This document shows positions 1 to 7,481 of a stretch of 38,470 nt of DNA, one piece after another. The notes under the pieces were generated by a model. The model was not told the DNA's origin, did not search any database, and saw only the letters and a list, made by a program, of their open reading frames with translations. A program made the translations under genes and the position numbers. Source of the DNA: Streptomyces sp. CB02056 (lineage in GTDB: Bacteria; Actinomycetota; Actinomycetes; Streptomycetales; Streptomycetaceae). Numbering within the stretch: position 1 is the first letter of the stretch; the number at the start of each line of letters is the position of its first letter. The stretch covers positions 1-38,470 of the forward strand of contig NZ_LIPD01000030.1 of the NCBI RefSeq assembly GCF_001905545.1, given 5' to 3'.

Positions 1-176
1 TCCAACTGCCCGAGGTCTTCGCGATCCAGACCGCAGGTGGCCGCGCGGTCCGGGCCGGCCTCACCACCGGCACCACCCAGCAGACCCTCGACGTCCCCAA
101 GGACGGCTTCAAATCGGTCGGCGAAGGCAACAACGGCGCCTCGACCAGCCTCGTCGAACTGACCGTCACCGGCTGA
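1..176 (+). CDS. C-terminal end of an unrecognised protein (5' truncated by window edge)
   Basis: An open frame enters from the left edge (first full codon at position 3) and ends at TGA 174-176, leaving 57 residues. The tail is rich in Thr, Gly and Val and ends VELTVTG, which suggests a beta-rich domain, possibly from a secreted or surface protein. No motif identifies a family. It lies 40 bp upstream of the S1-fold gene on the same strand, with codon use matching its neighbours. That the frame is coding is an inference from its GC-biased third positions and the clean stop just before the next gene. Confidence 0.5.
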   Translation, partial: QLPEVFAIQTAGGRAVRAGLTTGTTQQTLDVPKDGFKSVGEGNNGASTSLVELTVTG

Positions 177-216
177 CAGCCACCCACTCATCCACCTCTC
201 ACATCCGGGAACGCAT

Positions 217-1887
217 ATGTCTCGCAACTCCTCGCCCCGCAACCTGCGGGCGGGCGCCCTGGCCACCGTCCTCGCCGCCGGCGCCCTGACCACCCTCGCC
301 ACGCCCCCGGCCGGCGCCGTGGTCGGCGACGCGGCCGCCAACGGCACCTACGCCTACACCGCGCTCCTGACGATCGGCGACAACCTGCGGGCCTGCACCG
401 GCACGCTGGTCGACCGCAGCTGGGTGCTCACCGCCGCCTCCTGCTTCTCCGACGACCCGGCGCAGCCGCAGGCGCTGGCGGCGGGTGCGCCGAAGTGGAA
501 GACCACCGCGACCATCGGCCGCACCGATCTGACGACCGGTGCCGGAAAGACCGCCGAGATCTCCGAGCTGGTGCCGCGTGCCGACCGTGACCTGGTGATG
601 GCGCGTCTGGCCACGCCGGTGGACGGTATAGCCCCGCTGCGGGTCGCCACCGCCGCGCCCGCCGCCGGGCAGACCCTGCGGGTGCCCGGGTACGGGCGCA
701 CCAAGGACGAGTGGGCGCCGCTGAAGCTGCACAGCGGTGCGTTCTCGCTGGACACGGTGAGCGCGACCGGGATCGGCACCACCGGTGCGGGCGGTGCGGC
801 GGTCTGCAAGGGCGACACCGGCGCCCCCGTGGTCCGCGAGGTCAACGGCAAGGCCGAACTGGTCGCGGTGGCCTCCCGCTCCTGGCAGGGTGGCTGCCTG
901 GGCGTGCCCGCCACCGAGACCCGCACCGGCGCCTTCAACTCCCGTGTCGACAACATCGCCGGCTGGGTGCAGCAGGTGCGGGCGAAGGCCATCGGTTGGA
1001 AGACCCAGGCCCTGGTGCGCAGCGACGCCAACCTGTATCTGGCGTCGCGTCTGTACGACGGTTCGTGGACGCCGTACGAGGATGTTCAGGCGGCGGCGGG
1101 GAACATCGGCGGTGTGCGGGCGGTCTCCTCGGCCGGTATCAACGGTGACACCCACGTCATCGCGCTCGGTGGTGACGGGCACCTGCACCACGCCGTGCAC
1201 AACCTGGACGGCGGCTGGGGCCAGAAGTTCGTCGACATCAACACCACGGTCGCCGACCTCGGCAACATCACCCAGGTCACCATCGCGCCGGTCGGCAACG
1301 ACCTGCACGTCGTGGTCGTCGCGGACGGCATCCTGTTCCACAGCATGCGGTCCGGCAACGGCCAGTGGAGCTCGTTCAAGGTGGTCACCGAGGTCACCGG
1401 TCCGCTCAACGGGATCACCTCCATCTCCGCCGGTGGGGCCGCCGGAGGGGAGCTGCACATCGCCGCCGTGTCGGGCGGGAAGGTCTACCACACCCGCCGC
1501 AACGCCGCCGGGAGCTGGTCCCCGTGGGGGTCGGTCGCCGAGGCCGCCGGCGCCACCGCGCCCGTGAGCGCCGTCGCCGTCACCCGCCAGGGCGACGACC
1601 TCAACCTCGCCGTGATCGCCAGCGACGGCCAGTACCACACCCTGCGCCACGCCAGCGGCAGCTGGCAGCCGGTCAACTCCCTCGGAAGCGTCCTCGGGAA
1701 CGTCACCGGCACCGGCATCAGCGCCGCCACCGTCGACACCGACGCCGTCTTCGCCGTCACCACCAACGACAACAAGATCCTGCTGACCAACCGTCACGCC
1801 GACGGCAACTGGACCGCCCCCGAGAGCCTCGACCTCACCGCCATCCCCGGCAACCACACCGGCACCGTGATCACCAGCTCCCTCTGA
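217..1887 (+). CDS. Secreted trypsin-fold (S1) pseudoprotease with C-terminal propeller/lectin-like domain
   Basis: 556 aa. An Ala-rich signal peptide (about residues 1-34, ending PPAGA) is followed by a chymotrypsin-fold domain (about 35-255) and a region of repeated Trp/Gly/Asp-containing blades (about 265-556) resembling fucose-lectin or PLL-type beta-propellers. In the S1 domain the His motif TAAHC reads TAASC (Ser75), the Asp motif is intact (RDLVMARL, Asp125), and the GDSGGP motif reads GDTGAP (Thr201). Two of the three catalytic residues are therefore replaced and hydrolysis is not expected. The Cys60/Cys76 pair of the fold is kept. The role is unknown; binding of glycans or envelope polymers is an inference from the propeller. 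Similar TAASC-type secreted proteins occur in Streptomyces (from memory). The ATG at 217 has only a weak GGGA-type site upstream. A strong hairpin follows the stop. Confidence 0.85.
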   Translation: MSRNSSPRNLRAGALATVLAAGALTTLATPPAGAVVGDAAANGTYAYTALLTIGDNLRACTGTLVDRSWVLTAASCFSDDPAQPQALAAGAPKWKTTATIGRTDLTTGAGKTAEISELVPRADRDLVMARLATPVDGIAPLRVATAAPAAGQTLRVPGYGRTKDEWAPLKLHSGAFSLDTVSATGIGTTGAGGAAVCKGDTGAPVVREVNGKAELVAVASRSWQGGCLGVPATETRTGAFNSRVDNIAGWVQQVRAKAIGWKTQALVRSDANLYLASRLYDGSWTPYEDVQAAAGNIGGVRAVSSAGINGDTHVIALGGDGHLHHAVHNLDGGWGQKFVDINTTVADLGNITQVTIAPVGNDLHVVVVADGILFHSMRSGNGQWSSFKVVTEVTGPLNGITSISAGGAAGGELHIAAVSGGKVYHTRRNAAGSWSPWGSVAEAAGATAPVSAVAVTRQGDDLNLAVIASDGQYHTLRHASGSWQPVNSLGSVLGNVTGTGISAATVDTDAVFAVTTNDNKILLTNRHADGNWTAPESLDLTAIPGNHTGTVITSSL

Positions 1888-1938
1888 CCCCAGGCCTGTC
1901 GGTCGGCAGGCCGGCGGGGCACACCTGCTCAGGAGTAT

Positions 1939-1978
1939 GCGAAGCGCCCGGCCGGGAAACCCCGGCCGGGCGCTTCGC
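1939..1978. terminator. Perfect 18-bp hairpin, bidirectional terminator
   Basis: The arms 1939-1956 and 1961-1978 are exact reverse complements, separated by the tetraloop AAAC. The hairpin lies 52 bp after the secreted-protein stop and 35 bp beyond the stop of the convergent small gene, so it can serve both. No T-tract follows, which is usual for actinomycete terminators. Confidence 0.85.
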
Positions 1979-2012
1979 GCAGGCGGGTCACCGACGGCCC
2001 GCGGTCAGGCGG

Positions 2013-2351
2013 TCAGGCGGTCAGTGACCGGGCGAGCTCGTCTCCCGCGCCGGTGTTGGAGATCCAGGCACGACTGCCCAGCCTCGGGTCCCAGTCGAGG
2101 CGTTCGAGGTCGTCGACGACCAGCTGGACGATCTCCTCCGTCCCCCCGTTCCACGCCTCGAATCCCTCCTCGGCGAGTTCGCCGATCCGGATCGAGCCGT
2201 TGCCCACCAGGAAGTGGAGCAGTTCGACGAAGAACGCCTGCCACGGGCGCCCCGCCGCTCCTTCCTTCGCGGCCCAGAGGAGCCGATCGATGGGGACCCA
2301 GTCGTCCAGGCCTTCGATCAGCACGTCAGCGAAAACACGGTTCTCAATCAC
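2013..2351 (-). CDS. Hypothetical protein, 112 aa
   Basis: Not recognised. It is a small acidic soluble protein with no signal peptide or membrane segment. It contains several Trp (DDWVP, LLWAAKEG, FEAWNGG, LDWDP) and a Gly-Asn-Gly turn, and is predicted mixed alpha/beta. The acidic character and Trp spacing resemble many small actinomycete proteins of unknown function; an immunity-like role is speculation only. The start is GTG (2351-2349). The only SD-like sequence, GAAGG, sits about 12 nt upstream, so initiation may be weak. It is convergent with the secreted-protein gene and divergent from the ABC exporter, with a 359-bp gap on the exporter side. The frame has the expected third-position bias. 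Confidence 0.6.
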   Translation of the reverse strand: MIENRVFADVLIEGLDDWVPIDRLLWAAKEGAAGRPWQAFFVELLHFLVGNGSIRIGELAEEGFEAWNGGTEEIVQLVVDDLERLDWDPRLGSRAWISNTGAGDELARSLTA

Positions 2352-2710
2352 TCGGCAAGTGAACCTTCAAGTCCCGCCCTCTGCCACCGGGGCGCCCGCG
2401 TGCCGGTGTCCGACGGACCGTCACACCTCGGTCCGCTGAGGGTGGTCGGGCAGTCCGATTTCCGGACAATCCTCCTCGGCCCGTTCACGTGCGGACTTCT
2501 TCGAGTACGGTGGCATCCCGGCAGCTCGGCGGCCGAATGCTCCGGCGGCGCCGGCACGCGGGCGGCGCCGTGACCGCTTCCGGGCGCCACCCCGCCGTCG
2601 GTGTGCGGCAGTTCGCGTCCGGGACCGGCCGTCTCCGCCGGAGTCCGACAGGGCAGCGCCGCCAGGACGTCGTCCCGGGACCCGGTGAACCTGCCCAAGG
2701 ACGGAGCGCG
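2352..2710. other. Divergent intergenic region with clustered inverted repeats
   Basis: This 359-bp region lies between the hypothetical gene (leftward) and the ABC exporter (rightward). An in-frame upstream extension of the exporter is open here, but it starts with Arg-rich low-quality sequence and lacks a ribosome site, so I treat it as non-coding. It holds GTCCG-A-CGGAC at 2408-2418, CGGACCG at 2414-2420 paired with CGGTCCG at 2429-2435, and GTCCG-5 nt-CGGAC at 2453-2467. The shared half-site suggests a regulator-binding region, though short GC-rich repeats also arise by chance. I see no RNA gene. Confidence 0.4.
2484..2511 (+). promoter_or_regulatory. Candidate sigma-70-type promoter for the ABC exporter
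   Basis: TTCACG (2484-2489) and TACGGT (2506-2511) are separated by 16 nt, matching 4 of 6 positions of TTGACA and the TAnnnT pattern. The box lies about 200 bp upstream of the chosen start and just downstream of the GTCCG/CGGAC repeats. Motif matching alone is weak evidence in this base composition. Confidence 0.25.
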
Positions 2711-4570
2711 ATGACCGACGGACCGGACCTGCCCACGGGTACCCGCCGGGTCCCGTACACCGACCCCGGAACGCCCGACCACCGGAGCCCGCTGCGGTAC
2801 CTCTGGTGGCTCGTGTCGATGCAGCGCAGGCGGGTGCTGCTCGGCGCGACCTGGGGGAGCCTGTGGATGTGCGCGCTGATGCTGCCGCCGTACCTGATGT
2901 CGCGGACGATCGACGACGGGCTGCGCGCGCGGGACACCGGGGCGCTGGTCGGCTGGGTGGCGGTGGTCCTCGCGGTCGGGGCGCTGATCGCGGTCCTCGG
3001 CATGCTGCGGCACCGCACGATGACGTTCATCCGGGCCGACGCCGCCTTCCGGACGGTCCAGGCCGTCACCCGCCATGTGAACCGGCTGGGGACGACGCTG
3101 CCGCGCCAGGTGTCGGCCGGCGAGCTGACGCACCTCCAGGCCGGTGACACCGGCCGGATCGCCCAGACGCTGACCATCACCGGGCCCGGCGTCGGCGCGG
3201 TGCTCGCGTACCTCGCCGCCGCCGTCCTGCTGGTCCGGATCTCCCCCGTCCTGGCCGCGGTGGTCCTGCTCGGCGTCCCGCTGCTGGCCGTGGTCATCGG
3301 CCCGCTGATGGGGAGACTGCACGGCGCCGAGGGCCGCTACCGCGAGGAGCAGGGGGCGCTGACCGCCCTGGCCGGCGACCTGGTGGCCGGGCTCGGGGTG
3401 CTGAACGGCATCGGCGGCAAGCCGATGTTCGCCGGGCGCTACCGGCAGCGCTCCCGGGCGCTGGTGCCGCTCGGCTACCGGGTGGCCTCGCTCACCAGCT
3501 GGGTGCAGGCGGTGGGCGCCTGCCTGCCCGTCGTCTTCCTGGCCGTGGTGACCTGGCTCGGCGCGCGGATGGCGGCGGCCGGAGACATCACGGTCGGCGA
3601 ACTGGTCGCCGTCTACGGGTACGTGGCGGCCCTCCTGGCACCGGTCTCGTTCTTCGTCGAGGGCGCCGACGACCTCCCGCGCGGCCTCGTCGCCGCCCGC
3701 CGCGTCATCGACATCCTGGCGCTGCGGCCCGAGTCCTCCGGCGAGCGCACCCGCACGGCGCCGCCCGACGGTCCGGCGGAGCTGCACGACCCGGAGTCGG
3801 GCCTGGTGCTGCGCCCCGGGCAGGTCACGGCCCTGGTCTCCGCACGGGCCGACGAGGCCCGCGCGGTGGTGGACCGGCTGGCCGGCTACACCCCGTCCGG
3901 CGCCACCTGGGGCGGCGTCGAGGTCTCCGCGTGGGAGACGGCCGCGCTGCGCCGGCACGTCCTGGTGTCCGACAACGAGTCCTACGTGTTCGGCGGCACC
4001 CTGGGCTCCGCGGTGGCGGTCCACGGCGGGCGCACGGCGGCGGAGATCGGGCGCGCGCTGCACGCGGCGGCGGCCGAGGACCTCGTCGGCCTCCTGCCCG
4101 GCGGCCTGGACGCACCGCTCCAGGACCGCGGCCGCAACGTCTCGGGCGGCCAGCTCCAGCGGCTGCGGCTGGCCCGGGCCCTGCTCGCCGACCCCGAGGT
4201 GCTGCTGCTCGTCGAGCCCACCTCGGCCCTGGACGCGCTCACCGAGGCCGCCGTCGCCGCCCGGCTCGGCGCCTTCCGCGCCGGCCGCACCACCCTGGTC
4301 GTCGGCACCTCCCCGCTGGTCCTCGGCCGGGCCGACCGGGTCTGCCACCTCGTGGACGGCAGGGTCCGGGCCGCGGGCACCCACGGCGAACTGCTCGCCA
4401 CCGAGCCCGCCTACGCGGCACTGGTCCTCCGCGGCGACCCCGACGCCCGCCCGGGCCCCGACGCCCGTCCCGAAGCCGACGCCCGCCCCGAAGCCGACGC
4501 CCGCCCCGGCACCGAAGCCCGCCCCGAGGCCGACGCCACCGCAGAGCCCCGGGAAGGAGCATCCCGATGA
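2711..4570 (+). CDS. ABC exporter half-transporter with degenerate nucleotide-binding domain (subunit A)
   Basis: 619 aa: a six-helix exporter membrane domain (about residues 25-310) and an ATP-binding domain (about 345-570). The start is ATG 2711, preceded by GGAG at 2703-2706. The ATPase core is heavily eroded. The Walker A region (about 376-386) reads SARADEARA with no GxxGxGKS/T. The Walker B Asp is Val501, although Glu502 and the D-loop SALD remain. The Q-loop Gln is missing (SDNESYVFGG), and the switch His is replaced (GTSP near 531-535). Only the signature SGGQ (478-481) is intact. The C-terminus carries five six-residue repeats. The stop overlaps the next start as ATGA, and that gene encodes the complementary partner, so the two should form a heterodimer with a single working ATP site. 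The substrate is unknown. Confidence 0.9.
   Translation: MTDGPDLPTGTRRVPYTDPGTPDHRSPLRYLWWLVSMQRRRVLLGATWGSLWMCALMLPPYLMSRTIDDGLRARDTGALVGWVAVVLAVGALIAVLGMLRHRTMTFIRADAAFRTVQAVTRHVNRLGTTLPRQVSAGELTHLQAGDTGRIAQTLTITGPGVGAVLAYLAAAVLLVRISPVLAAVVLLGVPLLAVVIGPLMGRLHGAEGRYREEQGALTALAGDLVAGLGVLNGIGGKPMFAGRYRQRSRALVPLGYRVASLTSWVQAVGACLPVVFLAVVTWLGARMAAAGDITVGELVAVYGYVAALLAPVSFFVEGADDLPRGLVAARRVIDILALRPESSGERTRTAPPDGPAELHDPESGLVLRPGQVTALVSARADEARAVVDRLAGYTPSGATWGGVEVSAWETAALRRHVLVSDNESYVFGGTLGSAVAVHGGRTAAEIGRALHAAAAEDLVGLLPGGLDAPLQDRGRNVSGGQLQRLRLARALLADPEVLLLVEPTSALDALTEAAVAARLGAFRAGRTTLVVGTSPLVLGRADRVCHLVDGRVRAAGTHGELLATEPAYAALVLRGDPDARPGPDARPEADARPEADARPGTEARPEADATAEPREGASR
4442..4531 (+). repeat. 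Five 18-bp tandem repeats encoding DARPxx at the exporter C-terminus
   Basis: The units are 4442-4459, 4460-4477, 4478-4495, 4496-4513 and 4514-4531. They encode DARPGP, DARPEA, DARPEA, DARPGT and EARPEA (residues 578-607). The period is a multiple of three, so copy-number change keeps the frame. The encoded tail is Pro-rich, charged and probably disordered. Confidence 0.9.
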
Positions 4571-6330
4571 GCCACGACCACGACGACCCCCACCGGCTCC
4601 CCGTCGCCGACCGGGCGACCGTACGGCGGGCCGTCCGGCGCCTGCTCGTCGACGACGGCCGGGCGATGTGCGGGGTCCTCCTCCTCACCTGCCTCGCCGC
4701 CCTGGCCGGGGTCGCCGCGCCGTGGTACCTCGGCCGCATCGTCACCCGGGTCGAGAACGGCGAGCTGACGGTCGGCCAGGTCGACGTGCTGGCGGCGGCG
4801 GTGCTCGGCTTCGCCCTCGCCCAGCTGCTGCTGACCCGCTTCGCGCGCTACTTCTCGCACCGGTTCGGGGAGCGCGCCCTGGCCCGGCTGCGGGAGGAGG
4901 TCGTCGACCGGACGCTGGCGCTGCCCGGCCGGTACGCGGAGCGGGTGGGCACCGGCGACCTGGTGACCCGCTCCTCCCTCGACGTGGGCACGGTGGCCGC
5001 CACCCTGCGCAACGCGGCCCCGGACGTCTTCATCGCCGCGGTCCAGGTGCTGTTCGTCCTCGGCGCCGCGTTCCTGCTCGACCCGCTGATCGGGCTGTGC
5101 GCGCTGGTGAGCCTGCCGGTCGTCTGGGCGGTGGGCCGCTGGTACCTGCGCCGGGCCCGGGACGCCTACCTCGCCGAGGGCGCCGCCTACGGCGGTGTCG
5201 CCGAGGCGCTCAACGCGACCGCCCACGGCGCCCGCACCGTCGAGGCGTTCGGGCTCGGCCCCCGCCAGGACCTCACCGTGGACCGGGCGATCGACACCGC
5301 CTACCGGGCCGGCGTGCGCACCCTGTTCCTGCGCACCGTGCTGTTCCCCGTCACCGAGTTCGCCCACGCGCTGCCCACGGCGCTCGTCCTGCTGGTCGGC
5401 GGCCTCGGCTACCTCGACGGCGCGGTGGGCCTGGGCACGGTGGTGGCCGGCAGCCTGTACATGTGGCAGCTGGTCGACCCGCTCGACCGCGCCCTCAACT
5501 GGATGGAGCAACTGCAGCGCAGCGGCGCCTCGTTCGCCCGCATCAAGGGCGTCGGCCTGGTGTCGGAGGATCCACCGGTGCTCGACCGGCGGCCGTCCGA
5601 CGACCGGATCGAGGTCCGCGGCGTCCGGTACGCCTACCCGGGCTCGCCGGACGTGCTCAAGGGCATCGACCTGGTGGTCCGCCCGGGCGAGCGGCTCGCG
5701 GTCGTCGGCCCGTCCGGCGCCGGGAAGTCCACCCTCGGCCGGCTGCTGTCCGGGGCCGACGCCCCGGACGCGGGACACGTCCGGGTCGGCGGCGTGCCGG
5801 TCGCCGACCTGGCGGCGGCGGGCGGCCTGGGCGACCGCATCGTCCTCATCACCCAGCAGCACCACGTGTTCATGGGCACCCTCCGGGACAACATGACCAT
5901 GGCGGCCCCGGACGCCGGTGACGAGGAGATCCTCGCCGCGCTCGCCCTGGTCGAGGCCGGCTGGGTGCACGACCTGCCGGGCCGGCTGGACTGCGCGCTC
6001 GGGGCCGGCGGCGTCGAACTCGACGCGGCGCAGGCCCAGCAGCTCACCCTCGCCCGGGTCCACCTGGCCGACCCCCACACCCTGATCCTCGACGAGGCGA
6101 CCTCCCTGCTGGACCCGACCACGGCGCGGCAGGCCGAGCGGGCGATGGCCGCCGTGCGCTCGGACCGGACGGTCGTCTCCATCGCCCACCGGCTGCAGAC
6201 CGCCCACGACGCGGACCGCGTCGCCGTCATGGAGTCCGGCCGCATCGTCGAGCTGGGCACCCATGACGAACTGGTCGCCGCCGGCGGGTCCTACGCGGCG
6301 CTGTGGCGGTCGTGGAACGGCGAGGGCTGA
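4567..6330 (+). CDS. ABC exporter half-transporter with degenerate signature motif (subunit B)
   Basis: 587 aa with an N-terminal six-helix exporter domain (about 30-320) and an ATP-binding domain (about 345-580). Walker A is canonical (GPSGAGKST, Lys387), as are the Q-loop (ITQQHHVF), Walker B (LILDEATS, Asp509/Glu510) and switch His541 (IAHRL). The signature that should read LSGGQ is LDAAQ (485-489). This is the mirror image of subunit A, so one composite site combines this Walker A/B/His with the partner's SGGQ, while the other site lacks nearly every catalytic element. The ATG overlaps the partner's stop (ATGA) and has a strong GGAAGGAG site at 4551-4558, so the two are translationally coupled. 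A drug, lipid or peptide exporter role fits the family; the substrate is unknown. Confidence 0.92.
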   Translation: MSHDHDDPHRLPVADRATVRRAVRRLLVDDGRAMCGVLLLTCLAALAGVAAPWYLGRIVTRVENGELTVGQVDVLAAAVLGFALAQLLLTRFARYFSHRFGERALARLREEVVDRTLALPGRYAERVGTGDLVTRSSLDVGTVAATLRNAAPDVFIAAVQVLFVLGAAFLLDPLIGLCALVSLPVVWAVGRWYLRRARDAYLAEGAAYGGVAEALNATAHGARTVEAFGLGPRQDLTVDRAIDTAYRAGVRTLFLRTVLFPVTEFAHALPTALVLLVGGLGYLDGAVGLGTVVAGSLYMWQLVDPLDRALNWMEQLQRSGASFARIKGVGLVSEDPPVLDRRPSDDRIEVRGVRYAYPGSPDVLKGIDLVVRPGERLAVVGPSGAGKSTLGRLLSGADAPDAGHVRVGGVPVADLAAAGGLGDRIVLITQQHHVFMGTLRDNMTMAAPDAGDEEILAALALVEAGWVHDLPGRLDCALGAGGVELDAAQAQQLTLARVHLADPHTLILDEATSLLDPTTARQAERAMAAVRSDRTVVSIAHRLQTAHDADRVAVMESGRIVELGTHDELVAAGGSYAALWRSWNGEG

Positions 6331-6413
6331 ACTCCCTCCGGCGGTAACAGGAGGACGGTTCACGGGGGTTCCGCCGGACCGGCCCGCGTGGCACCCTGGA
6401 GGATCCGGCGCCC

Positions 6414-6438
6414 GGGCCCGCTGAGCAGCAGCGGGCCC
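6414..6438. terminator. 10-bp hairpin after the ABC exporter pair
   Basis: The arms 6414-6423 and 6429-6438 are exact reverse complements with a 5-nt loop (AGCAG). The hairpin is 84 bp past the exporter stop and 24 bp before the palindromic operator. It has no T-tract. A terminator is the likeliest role. Confidence 0.5.
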
Positions 6439-6461
6439 CGCCGCAGGCCCCGCTGAGCAGC

Positions 6462-6481
6462 CATCAACCGATCGGTTGATG
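6462..6481. promoter_or_regulatory. Perfect 20-bp palindrome, probable TetR-family operator
   Basis: CATCAACCGATCGGTTGATG equals its own reverse complement. It lies 80 bp before the start of the DrrA-like ATPase gene. Continuous palindromes of this length with an ACCGATCGGT-like centre are typical of TetR/AcrR-family operators that repress export genes. A second short inverted repeat (GATGCC-G-GGCATC, 6478-6490) overlaps its right end. No TetR-type gene is present in the window, so the regulator must be encoded elsewhere. Confidence 0.7.
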
Positions 6482-6561
6482 CCGGGCATCCACCGCCGCC
6501 CGCCCCAGGTCTGGCCGTCCAGTCGATCCGGCGGACCGGGGCCGACTGCCAGGCTGATGCC

Positions 6562-7470
6562 ATGGCAATCATCGAGGTGGACAGCCTCGTCAAGCGCTAC
6601 GGCGACAACTCCGTGCTGAACGGGGTCAGCTTCGCCGTCGAGCAGGGCGAGATCTTCGGCATCCTGGGGCCCAACGGGGCCGGCAAGACCACGACCGTCG
6701 AGTGCATCGAGGGGCTGCGCACCCCGGACGGCGGCACCATCAGCGTCTGCGGCATCGACCCGCAGCGCGACACCGGCGAGCTGCGGCAGCTGCTCGGCGC
6801 GCAGCTGCAGGAGAGCGAGCTGCCCGACAAGCTCAAGGTCGGCGAGGCGCTGGAGCTGTACAGCTCCTTCTACCGCCAGCCGGCCGACTGGCGCGAGCTG
6901 GCCGAGATCCTGAACCTCACCGGCAAGCTCGGCACCCAGTTCCGGCGGCTGTCCGGCGGGCAGAAGCAGCGGCTGTCGATCGCGCTCGCGCTGCTCGGCA
7001 CCCCGAAGGTGGCGGTGCTCGACGAGCTCACCACCGGCCTCGACCCGCAGGCGCGCCGCGACGTGTGGGGCCTGATCGAGCGCATCCGCGACCGGGGCGT
7101 GACGATCCTGCTGGTCACGCACTTCATGGAGGAGGCGGAGCGGCTCTGCGACCGGCTCGCCGTGATCGACACCGGGCGGGTCATCGCGATCGACACCCCG
7201 GGCGGCCTGGTGTCGCGGGTCGACAAGGGGCAGCGGATCCGGTTCCGGCCGTCCGGGCCGCTGGACGAGACCCGGCTGACCGCACTGGACGAGGTCACCT
7301 CCGTCGAGTGGGCCGGCCCGCAGATCGTCGTGACCGGCCGGGGGGACCTGCTGCTCGCGGTGACCACCCTGCTCGCCGGCCAGCGGATCACCGCACTCGA
7401 CCTGCGGGTCGAGCAGAACTCGCTGGAGGACGCGTTCGTCGCGCTCACCGGCCGCCCCGTCGAATCCTGA
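6562..7470 (+). CDS. ABC transporter ATP-binding protein, DrrA/ABC-2 type
   Basis: 302 aa. A single soluble ATPase with canonical Walker A (GPNGAGKTT, Lys42), signature LSGGQKQR, Walker B (VAVLDELTTGLD) and switch His (VTHFMEEAERL). After about residue 215 it has the C-terminal extension usual in DrrA-type drug and antibiotic exporters. It should energise the permease encoded 11 bp downstream. The ATG at 6562 has only a poor SD (CAGG), so the start is supported mainly by homology of the N-terminus (IEVDSLVKRYGD). It is the first gene of a four-gene unit with the palindromic operator upstream. It may provide export or self-resistance for the adjacent polyketide, but this kind of cassette is also common away from biosynthetic clusters. 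Confidence 0.9.
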   Translation: MAIIEVDSLVKRYGDNSVLNGVSFAVEQGEIFGILGPNGAGKTTTVECIEGLRTPDGGTISVCGIDPQRDTGELRQLLGAQLQESELPDKLKVGEALELYSSFYRQPADWRELAEILNLTGKLGTQFRRLSGGQKQRLSIALALLGTPKVAVLDELTTGLDPQARRDVWGLIERIRDRGVTILLVTHFMEEAERLCDRLAVIDTGRVIAIDTPGGLVSRVDKGQRIRFRPSGPLDETRLTALDEVTSVEWAGPQIVVTGRGDLLLAVTTLLAGQRITALDLRVEQNSLEDAFVALTGRPVES

Positions 7471-7481
7471 GGAGTCCCACC

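Noticed and set aside
2489..2710. N-terminal extension of exporter subunit A to position 2489
   Set aside because: The extension is Arg/Gly/Ser-rich without membrane or domain features. ATG 2711 has a GGAG site and matches the usual start of exporter membrane domains.
4411..7122. A 903-codon minus-strand open frame across the ABC exporter and DrrA-like gene
   Set aside because: It overlaps two unrelated genes and an intergenic region with terminator and operator, and the translation is compositionally biased.
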